From: Acetofilamentum sp.
GTDB lineage: Bacteria; Bacteroidota; Bacteroidia; Bacteroidales; JAFGXI01
Assembly (NCBI GenBank): GCA_020720565.1
Contig: DYOK01000014.1
Span: 10,130 to 24,220 of the forward strand
Direction: 5' to 3'
Length of the DNA stretch: 14,091 nucleotides
The position numbers and the translations under genes were made by a program. The notes under the pieces were generated by a model. It did no database searches. It worked only from the letters and a program-made list of their open reading frames with translations, and was not told the origin of the DNA. Positions 6,308 through 11,619 of this stretch are shown in pieces. Each line of letters begins with the position of its first letter. The stretch's first letter is position 1.

Positions 6308-6799
6308 ATGCATCAAATTTCAATCATTGTCGCACATGGATTAAACAAAGAAATTGGTTATAAAAATCAATTAATTTGGCATTTACCAAACGATTTAAAA
6401 CGATTTAAAGCCATTACTACTGGGCATACCATTGTAATGGGCCGAAAAACTTTTGAATCTTTACCGAAAGGAGCCTTGCCAAATAGACGAAATATTATTT
6501 TAAGCCATCAAAATTATTCTGCACCAAATGCCGAAGTGTTTCATTCTGTCGAAGAGTTATTAAAACAACTTCCACAAAACGAAGTAATATTTATTATTGG
6601 TGGTGCAAGCATTTATCAAACGTTTTTCCCATTAGCCCAAAGACTCTATTTAACTTTAGTTGATGGAACCTTTCAATCCGATGTTTTATTTCCTGATTAT
6701 CAATTAGATTTGTGGTCAAAAGCATCTGAAATACATCACCAAAAAGACGAAAAGCACGCTTTTAACTACACTTTCTTAGATTTAGTCAAATCTATTTAA
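6308..6799 (+). CDS. folA: Dihydrofolate reductase
   Basis: NADPH-dependent reduction of dihydrofolate to tetrahydrofolate, needed for thymidylate, purine and methionine synthesis. From ATG 6308 the protein has 163 residues, the usual size for bacterial chromosomal DHFR. An in-frame TTG at 6302 is a less likely start. Landmarks are ISIIVAHGLNKEIGYKNQLIWHLPNDLKRFK (catalytic acid D29, Trp in the substrate loop), TGHTIVMGRKTFESLP (cofactor binding), LPNRRNIILS, and IFIIGGASIYQTFFPLAQRLYLTLVDG (GG of the cofactor site). All key residues are present and nothing marks it as a resistance-type variant. In many Bacteroidota folA follows thyA, but here it follows a small lipoprotein gene, and no thyA lies in the window. 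Trailing DNA is a 615-base gap without a close terminator. Confidence 0.96.
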   Translation: MHQISIIVAHGLNKEIGYKNQLIWHLPNDLKRFKAITTGHTIVMGRKTFESLPKGALPNRRNIILSHQNYSAPNAEVFHSVEELLKQLPQNEVIFIIGGASIYQTFFPLAQRLYLTLVDGTFQSDVLFPDYQLDLWSKASEIHHQKDEKHAFNYTFLDLVKSI

Positions 6800-6819
6800 C
6801 AATTACGTATCTTTCATAC

Positions 6820-6847
6820 TTGTTACGCTAAGACATTTTTATCTTTG
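6820..6847 (+). promoter_or_regulatory. Orphan promoter TTG-N17-TATCTTTG
   Basis: TTG (6820-6822) and TATCTTTG (6840-6847), 17 bases apart, match the Bacteroidota -33/-7 layout. No coding sequence of meaningful length follows on the plus strand before the terminator near 7239, so it may drive a non-coding RNA. Confidence 0.4.
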
Positions 6848-7122
6848 AAAGCAATTGTGATTTCTTTGGAAAAAACAAAAAAGTATTAAAGAACTAAAAT
6901 GTTAATTATCAATATCTTTCGATAGTTTGAACCAAATTTCCAAAAACAGAGTTGTATGGCTGTGTTTTCGTTTAAAAAATATAATTTCCCAGAACATAAG
7001 TTTTACTCTAAGACTATTTCTTTCTGAGTATGATGGCTAACTTTACTAGCTCCTTCTCGGATTTGATTGCAGACGTAATCCAATGTCAGATAAAAATATA
7101 GGCAGAATCTTAATCGAATCTG

Positions 7123-7186
7123 AATTTTTTAACCTGTCTGCCCTGCCGGCCAGTAGGCAGGCGACAGGCAGGTACTAATTTTTTAA
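7123..7186. repeat. GC-rich palindromic island between AATTTTTTAA repeats
   Basis: The inner stem CCTGCC (7142-7147)/GGCAGG (7156-7161) and outer stem CCTGTC (7133-7138)/GACAGG (7163-7168) form an extended hairpin with an internal loop. The 44-base insert (7133-7176) lies between two perfect copies of AATTTTTTAA (7123-7132 and 7177-7186). Read on the minus strand it shares CTGTCGCCTGCC with the island at 2513-2524, so the two belong to one family. Confidence 0.68.
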
Positions 7187-7238
7187 AATGAGAATAGCAA
7201 TCTCCAATTTTCACATAGCTAAAATTTTAGGCACAAAA

Positions 7239-7262
7239 AAAGGGCAAACGCCCTTTGTAATT
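7239..7262 (-). terminator. Rho-independent terminator downstream of trpS
   Basis: The stem AAAGGGC (7239-7245) with GCCCTTT (7250-7256) has a 4-base loop. On the minus strand it is followed by a T-tract (the A run at 7235-7241), so it works best as the terminator for trpS, 150 bases after its stop. On the plus strand it is followed by GTAATTTTT and could also stop transcription from the left. Confidence 0.75.
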
Positions 7263-7414
7263 TTTCGGATTCTAAAATATAAAGAAAATTAAAATTCCAA
7301 TTGTTCAAACCATATAAGGGACTTCAAAACCTCCTTGTAAAAGAGATTTTAAAAATTCACCATTCTAAATTTAGTAGTGTCGAAAAAGCAATAAAAAGGT
7401 CGAAGTCTTGAATA

Positions 7415-8413
7415 TTAAAAATGTCGAAAGCCTATAATATGTCTTACTTCGTTCAGCGTACTAGATGCACTGGCTCTAGCTTTATCGGCTCCAAGTGTAA
7501 CCACTTTTTTTAGATACTCATTGTCGCTTGAGATACTTAAAATTCGCTCGCGAATGGGCAAAGTGAAGCTTGTGATATCATCGGCTAATTGCTTTTTAAA
7601 GTCACCATATCGAATTGAACAATCTAAATATGAATTTCTAAACATTGTTACAGTTTCCGGTTTGCTAACAATCTGAGCAATAGTAAATAAATTTTTAATT
7701 TCTTCGGGCATTTCAGAATTCGGAACGGTAGGGCCTGTATCGGTTTTGGCTTTCATCACTTTTTTACGAATGGTGGCTTCGTCGTCGACCAAGTATAATC
7801 CATTACCTTCCGATTTTCCCATTTTCCCACTTCCGTCTAATCCGGGGATTTTAATCAATTCTTCGCCAAAATTGTATGGTATTGGTTCTTTAAAAAACTC
7901 TACTTGGTACATCCTATTAAATCGCTTTGCAAATTTACGAGCCATTTCTAAATTCTGCTCTTGGTCTTTGCCAACGGGGACTTTGTCCGCTTTATGAATA
8001 AGTATATCGGCAGCCATCAAAACTGGGTAGGTTAATAAACCGGCATTAACATTCTCGGGCTGTTTTCGAGCTTTATCTTTAAACGAAGTGGTTCGCTCCA
8101 ATTCGCCAAGGTAAGCGTTCATATTAAGCAACAAATACAACTCCGTTGTTTCGGGCAAATCGCTTTGTACATATAAAGTAGCGGCATCTGGATCAAGTCC
8201 ACAAGCTAAATATTCGGCCAACACTTGTTTGACATTGCCATGCAAATCGGCGGGGGTAGGGTGGGTTGTTAGGGAATGGTAATCTGCAATAAAAAAATAG
8301 GCATCGGCTTGGTGCTGCATTTTAACAAAATTCTGAACAGCACCAAAATAGTTACCTAAATGTAAATTTCCGGTAGGGCGAATCCCACTAAGAACGGTTT
8401 CTTTTTTGATCAT
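7415..8413 (-). CDS. trpS: Tryptophanyl-tRNA synthetase
   Basis: Class I aminoacyl-tRNA synthetase that charges tRNA-Trp with tryptophan in the cytoplasm. The 332-residue length is normal for bacterial TrpRS. The HIGH-equivalent is in RPTGNLHLGNYFGA (about 12-25), and the KMSKS loop reads GSGKMGKSEGN (KMGKS at 197-201); Gly for the first Ser is compatible with function. Between them are DLPETTELYLLLNMNAYLGELER, NAGLLTYPVLMAADIL and KVPVGKDQEQNLEMAR, all TrpRS signatures. The C-terminus VRHIIGFRHF is intact. The start is ATG 8413 in an AT-rich leader that also holds one of the hairpin repeats (8430-8447). It lies 116 bases downstream of the PfkB kinase on the same strand and may share its transcript. 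Confidence 0.97.
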   Translation of the reverse strand: MIKKETVLSGIRPTGNLHLGNYFGAVQNFVKMQHQADAYFFIADYHSLTTHPTPADLHGNVKQVLAEYLACGLDPDAATLYVQSDLPETTELYLLLNMNAYLGELERTTSFKDKARKQPENVNAGLLTYPVLMAADILIHKADKVPVGKDQEQNLEMARKFAKRFNRMYQVEFFKEPIPYNFGEELIKIPGLDGSGKMGKSEGNGLYLVDDEATIRKKVMKAKTDTGPTVPNSEMPEEIKNLFTIAQIVSKPETVTMFRNSYLDCSIRYGDFKKQLADDITSFTLPIRERILSISSDNEYLKKVVTLGADKARASASSTLNEVRHIIGFRHF

Positions 8414-8429
8414 TATTTTATATTTATTG

Positions 8430-8447
8430 AGGTCTTAGACCTATTTG
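8430..8447. repeat. Hairpin repeat AGGTCTtAGACCTATTTG
   Basis: A 6-base-pair stem, AGGTCT/AGACCT, lies around a single T, followed by ATTTG. It is a close relative of the copy at 3786-3803 and sits 17 bases upstream of the trpS start codon. The CTTAGACCTATTT part is the reverse complement of 1140-1152. Confidence 0.6.
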
Positions 8448-8529
8448 ATAATTATAGAACTAAAAGATTTTTAAGGAATTAAAAACCATTCAAATCACAT
8501 GGTGTTATTTTTTATAAATAAAGTATTGA

Positions 8530-9516
8530 CTATTCGTTTGCAATTTTTTGGATTTGTGGCATAATGCTATCCCAAACTTCGTGAGGCATTTTTGCACCCA
8601 TATGCTCAATCACTTTGCCAGCAATCAGGGCGCCAATCAATGAGCTTTTGTAGTAAGTTAAACCATTAATATATCCGTATAAAAATCCAGATGCATACGA
8701 GTCGCCAGCACCGGTTGTGTCGATTGGACTGGCTTTAAATGCGGGGGCATGAACCATTTCTTTCCCTTGCTCTTTTATGTATGCACCATCTTGGCCTATT
8801 TTAACGACCGAAATTTTTACATGCTTGCCAATTTCTTCGCAAGCTGCTTTGGGGTCTAAACCAGTAAACGATTTTGATTCCTCTTCGTTGGCAAACAGAA
8901 TATCGACATATTGAGCCGACATTTCTTTTAAAAACTCTAGATTGGCTTCCACTACATTAAAACTGGCCATATCAAGCGATACCAACATGTTCAATTGTTT
9001 GGCAGTTTTAAGTGCTTTTTCGACCAAATCGTGATTTTGAACCAAATAACCTTCGATATGCAAAATGTCATAACCTTCGAATAAGTCTTTAGTAATATCG
9101 TCAGCGGTCATTTCGATGGCAGCACCAAGATAAGTCGCAAATGTGCGCTCCGAATCGGGGGTAATCAGTGCTGCAGCTAGGGCAGAAGGAGTAGAGCTAT
9201 AAGATAATTTGGCGTCGATACCTGCTTGTTTTAAATCATCGACAAAAAATTGACCTACTTCGTCTTTTCCAACTTTGCCTACATAAGCGACAGGCACTCC
9301 TAACTTAACAAGTCCGTGAATGGTGTTCGCCGCAGAGCCACCCGAAGTTTGCACATGACCAAAGCTTTTGGAGTTTTCTAATACTTGCGAAATCGTATTT
9401 TGATCGACCAAAAACATGCCGCCCTTTACCAATTGATGCGATATTAAGAATTGTTCGTCGGGAATACGTGTCATTCGGTCTACTATAGCGTTACCTAAAC
9501 CAATAATTTTTTTCAT
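8530..9516 (-). CDS. PfkB-family carbohydrate/nucleoside kinase
   Basis: Ribokinase-fold enzyme that phosphorylates a sugar or nucleoside with ATP in the cytoplasm. The 328-residue protein has both PfkB signatures: the N-terminal glycine motif TSGGSAANTIHGLVKLG (about 57-73, substrate side) and the C-terminal DTTGAGDSYASGFLYG (266-281), with D272 as the catalytic base and the anion hole TGAGD. LFANEEESKSFTG (about 207-219) and VVKIGQDGAYI (ATP side) are also present. The overall look, with MKKIIGLGNAIVD at the start and DSERTFATYLGAA in the middle, is that of the adenosine-kinase-like Bacteroidota members, but substrate cannot be read from the sequence. Transcription probably starts from the minus-strand TATCTTTG at 9598-9605, divergent from the tRNA-Asn promoter. 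trpS follows 116 bases downstream. Confidence 0.9.
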   Translation of the reverse strand: MKKIIGLGNAIVDRMTRIPDEQFLISHQLVKGGMFLVDQNTISQVLENSKSFGHVQTSGGSAANTIHGLVKLGVPVAYVGKVGKDEVGQFFVDDLKQAGIDAKLSYSSTPSALAAALITPDSERTFATYLGAAIEMTADDITKDLFEGYDILHIEGYLVQNHDLVEKALKTAKQLNMLVSLDMASFNVVEANLEFLKEMSAQYVDILFANEEESKSFTGLDPKAACEEIGKHVKISVVKIGQDGAYIKEQGKEMVHAPAFKASPIDTTGAGDSYASGFLYGYINGLTYYKSSLIGALIAGKVIEHMGAKMPHEVWDSIMPQIQKIANE

Positions 9517-9597
9517 GATATTAAATATATAAATTTGAAAGTCAGTGACTTATTTTTTGATTCGAAAAAAGGCTTACTTTTTTGTTAAAAATTTTCA

Positions 9598-9605
9598 CAA
9601 AGATA
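9598..9605 (-). promoter_or_regulatory. PfkB kinase promoter, -7 element (minus strand)
   Basis: CAAAGATA on the plus strand is TATCTTTG on the minus strand, a perfect -7 element. It lies about 82 bases before the kinase ATG. No TTG is visible at the -33 distance on this strand. Confidence 0.5.
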
Positions 9606-9636
9606 TTGCATAATATCGAAAATGCGTATATCTTTG
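9606..9636 (+). promoter_or_regulatory. tRNA-Asn promoter TTG-N20-TATCTTTG
   Basis: TTG (9606-9608) and TATCTTTG (9629-9636), 20 bases apart, match the Bacteroidota promoter layout. Transcription would start near 9643, about 24 bases before the mature tRNA. Confidence 0.68.
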
Positions 9637-9666
9637 CCGAGCAATTTTGAAAAACGAATTGCATCT

Positions 9667-9740
9667 TCCTCTTTAGCTCAGTTGGTTAGAGCACCTGACT
9701 GTTAATCAGGGGGTCCTTAGTTCAAGTCTAAGAAGGGGAG
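9667..9740 (+). tRNA. tRNA-Asn, anticodon GUU
   Basis: This is a complete 74-base cloverleaf. The acceptor stem is TCCTCTT (9667-9673) with AAGGGGA (9733-9739), with one T-G pair; the D stem is GCTC/GAGC. The anticodon stem CCTGA/TCAGG closes the loop CTGTTAA with anticodon GTT at 9701-9703. The T stem is CTTAG/CTAAG with loop TTCAAGT. The discriminator base is G at 9740 and CCA is not encoded (CAT follows). It reads the asparagine codons AAC and AAU. It is flanked by its own promoter and terminator, so it is a single-gene transcription unit. Confidence 0.97.
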
Positions 9741-9750
9741 CATCAAAATT

Positions 9751-9782
9751 AAAAGGTTTCGGAATTTTCCGAAGCCTTTTTT
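9751..9782 (+). terminator. Rho-independent terminator of tRNA-Asn
   Basis: The 14-base-pair inverted repeat AAAAGGTTTCGGAA (9751-9764) with TTCCGAAGCCTTTT (9767-9780) has one G-T pair and is followed by a T run. It lies 10 bases after the tRNA. Confidence 0.9.
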
Positions 9783-9884
9783 CTTATTTAATTTTGTCTG
9801 TAATCTCGTTTGCTTTTTGTATTTTCGAAGAATTAAGATGCCCAAGCAGTATATCGCTTTTTTGTGAGGCAATTCAAATACAAT

Positions 9885-10013
9885 ATGGATTTAGTCGAAA
9901 AAGCTCAATTTTATATTAACTTCACTTTAATCCATTTTGTATATAATGTATTTAAACGAGTTGGATTTTTTGGTTATAAAACTTTCAAGGTGTTTTTAGA
10001 CCGAACGCATTAA
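9885..10013 (+). CDS. Possible 42-residue small ORF upstream of methyltransferase
   Basis: An ATG at 9885 opens a 42-codon frame ending with TAA at 10011-10013, 20 bases before the methyltransferase ATG. The product begins MDLVEKAQFYINFTLIHF and ends GYKTFKVFLDRTH. It is hydrophobic and aromatic with basic residues towards the C-terminus. I do not recognise it. Codons such as GTC-GAA-AAA and TTA-GAC-CGA look like those of neighbouring genes, but AT-rich DNA makes such frames by chance. It could be a small protein, a leader peptide or noise. Confidence 0.25.
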   Translation: MDLVEKAQFYINFTLIHFVYNVFKRVGFFGYKTFKVFLDRTH

Positions 10014-10033
10014 TTTTAAAAAAAAATTCCAAA

Positions 10034-10807
10034 ATGAGCAACGACAATAAATCGATTCACGAATCCGACTTTGAATTAATCTGCGCGTATTACTCCAGTA
10101 TCGATAGGCAAGGGCCAGGAAGCCCAGAGGTTACCATTCAAGCATTAAATTTTATCGAAAACTTGGGCGAACAATCTCAAATTGTTGATATTGGCTGTGG
10201 AACAGGTGGCCAAACCATGGTTTTGGCTCAAAATACGAATGCTCAAATTACTGGTCTTGATTTATTTCCGGTCTTTATCGACTTGCTCGAAAAACGAGCT
10301 AAAGCACTTAATCTCGAAAGTCGAGTAAAAGGTATTGTGGCTTCGATGGATCAATTACCATTCGAAAAAGAACAATGGGATGTGATTTGGTCGGAAGGTG
10401 CGATATACAACGTTGGTTTTGAAAAAGGACTGAACGAATGGAAACCGTATTTGAAAAAAGGCGGCTATATTGCATTAACAGAAGTATCGTGGTTTACCGA
10501 CGAACGACCAGACGAAATCAATCAATTTTGGCTAGATGCTTATCCCGAAATTGATACCATTCCAAACAAATTGGAGATGATGCAGAAAGCAGGATATCAG
10601 ATAATAGCGAGTTTTATTTTGCCAGAATATTGTTGGACCGATCAATTTTATATCCCTCAAATCGAAGCACAGAGAATTTTTTTAGAAAAATATCGAGATA
10701 ATCAAGTGGCCAATGAGCTAGTTGATAATCAAAGACATGAGGCTACATTATATTCAAAATACAAAGCATATTATGGCTATGTGTTTTATATCGGAAAGAA
10801 AATTTGA
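10034..10807 (+). CDS. Class I SAM-dependent methyltransferase
   Basis: Transfers a methyl group from S-adenosylmethionine to an unknown small molecule or other acceptor in the cytoplasm. The 257-residue protein has a Rossmann-type core. Motif I is VDIGCGTGGQT (51-61), the acidic residue ending strand 2 is in GLDLFP (D76), and the motif II/post-II region is ASMDQLPFEKEQWDVIWSEGAIYNVGF. The YLKKGGYIALTE strand-5 segment follows. The N-terminal HESDFELICAYYSSIDRQGPGSPEVT and the C-terminal SKYKAYYGYVFYIGKK closely resemble, from memory, structural-genomics methyltransferases of Bacteroides with no assigned substrate. The ATG start follows an A-rich stretch. No pathway genes are adjacent, and the next gene is convergent, so the context gives no hint to the substrate. 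Confidence 0.9.
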   Translation: MSNDNKSIHESDFELICAYYSSIDRQGPGSPEVTIQALNFIENLGEQSQIVDIGCGTGGQTMVLAQNTNAQITGLDLFPVFIDLLEKRAKALNLESRVKGIVASMDQLPFEKEQWDVIWSEGAIYNVGFEKGLNEWKPYLKKGGYIALTEVSWFTDERPDEINQFWLDAYPEIDTIPNKLEMMQKAGYQIIASFILPEYCWTDQFYIPQIEAQRIFLEKYRDNQVANELVDNQRHEATLYSKYKAYYGYVFYIGKKI

Positions 10808-10839
10808 ATCGTTTTCCGTTAAATTAGAAGCCCGCCAAT

Positions 10840-10867
10840 AAAAAAAGAGCCATTAGGCTCTTTTTTT
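10840..10867. terminator. Bidirectional terminator between methyltransferase and lolA
   Basis: The perfect 12-base-pair stem AAAAAAAGAGCC (10840-10851) with GGCTCTTTTTTT (10856-10867) has an ATTA loop. The A and T arms give a T-tract on either strand, so it serves both convergent genes. Its right arm overlaps the lolA stop codon. Confidence 0.9.
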
Positions 10868-11510
10868 ATCTTAAGTCAATTAATTCGACATTAGGATATT
10901 TGGCTTTGTCGAATTTGAAAAGCACATCGGCTAAAGCGGTTTCTTCTTTTAAACTGACTACTGTAATGGTGTAATCGTTTCCATCTTTACCATAACGAAT
11001 AATTTGGTAGATGGTATTTTTATCTTTATCGAGTTTTAATCGAATGCGATTAAATTCCGATTTCTTTACATCGATAGGAAATAAATCAATTATTTGTAAG
11101 GCTCTGTTATTTTCGAACACATCTTTGATATAACGGATTTTATATCCTGTAGTGTAACTGGTGAATAGTTTCGAAGGATTGAATGTGTTTTCGTTGTTTA
11201 AATCTGGGGTCGAAATATTGCATTCACCCGCATCTTTCATATAAGTCCATTGTGTTACGCCATCAAAAAAAGTTTCGGCTCCCATTAACTCAATTTTATA
11301 TGCTTTTCCTTTGGTCCATGCTTTACCCTTCGATGTTTCTTTAATTTTTTCTTGAGCATTTTCCATGGTCAAGGTAAATTCGACAAAAGCACCTTTGTAT
11401 GCTTGGAATTTTTTCGACATTTTGTCGAGCGATGTTTTTGCTGCAGCATCGTTTTGGGCCATCATATTTAGCCCAATAAATAAACTCAAAATTGTTAGTA
11501 TATTTCTCAT
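10866..11510 (-). CDS. lolA: LolA-like outer-membrane lipoprotein carrier
   Basis: Periplasmic chaperone family that carries lipoproteins from the inner to the outer membrane. The 214-residue precursor has a signal peptide, MRNILTILSLFIGLNMMAQ, with likely cleavage after AQ at 19. The mature part shows the LolA pattern: an N-terminal helix (SLDKMSKKFQAYKGAFVEFTLTM), the GKAWTKGKAYKIE strand, then FFDGVTQWTYMKDAGECNISTP, the equivalent of the DGxxxWxYxP region. Later are LFTSYTTGYKIRY and the RIRLKLDKDKNTIYQII strands, ending in FKFDKAKYPNVELIDLR. It lies 109 bases downstream of ftsK on the same strand. I recall the ftsK-lolA order as common in Bacteroidota, and it suggests co-transcription. 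The stop codon overlaps the terminator arm. The family is assigned by pattern; client proteins are unknown. Confidence 0.88.
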   Translation of the reverse strand: MRNILTILSLFIGLNMMAQNDAAAKTSLDKMSKKFQAYKGAFVEFTLTMENAQEKIKETSKGKAWTKGKAYKIELMGAETFFDGVTQWTYMKDAGECNISTPDLNNENTFNPSKLFTSYTTGYKIRYIKDVFENNRALQIIDLFPIDVKKSEFNRIRLKLDKDKNTIYQIIRYGKDGNDYTITVVSLKEETALADVLFKFDKAKYPNVELIDLR

Positions 11511-11525
11511 ATTTATAAATATTTC

Positions 11526-11544
11526 TGGTCGAAGACCTATTGTG
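11526..11544. repeat. Hairpin repeat, inverted copy GGTCgaaGACC
   Basis: On the minus strand this reads AATAGGTCTTCGACCA, matching the copy at 3786-3803. It lies 16 bases upstream of the lolA start codon in the ftsK-lolA gap. Confidence 0.55.
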
Positions 11545-11547
11545 TTA

Positions 11548-11581
11548 TTTTTGATTTTCGCTTGTGGATTTTTGATTTTCG
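11548..11581. repeat. 13-base direct repeat TTTTTGATTTTCG
   Basis: Two perfect copies, 11548-11560 and 11569-11581, are 21 bases apart in the ftsK-lolA gap, followed by more GATTTG-like units. A similar degenerate GATTT string is found just after the glycosyltransferase gene (2407-2435). Low complexity limits its weight. Confidence 0.45.
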
Positions 11582-11619
11582 ATTTGATGTCTTGAATAGT
11601 TGATTTGTTGATATGATAA

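Larger units (their letters stand above)
6800..7414. other. 615-base gap between folA and trpS
   Basis: The gap holds an orphan promoter (6820-6847), a GC-rich palindromic island (7123-7186) and a terminator (7239-7262). ORFs here are tiny: 23 codons from ATG 6956, 23 codons from ATG 7030, and on the minus strand an open frame of 42 codons (7003-7128) with only a TTG start. The minus frame ends with NQIREGASKVSHHTQKEIVLE, which looks protein-like but which I cannot assign. No confident gene is seen. The stretch may be gene debris or encode a small RNA. Confidence 0.5.

Noticed and set aside
6944..6967. AAAACA/TGTTTT inverted repeat in the folA-trpS gap
   Set aside because: Six AT-rich pairs with a long loop and no T-tract; expected by chance in this composition.
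7746..7997. 83-codon plus-strand frame inside trpS
   Set aside because: It lies antisense to a well-conserved trpS segment, with no promoter and no recognisable protein pattern.
8005..8035. KMGKS in place of KMSKS in TrpRS as a possible defect
   Set aside because: The middle Ser-to-Gly variant is tolerated in class I synthetases and the rest of the loop is normal, so I see no sign of inactivation.
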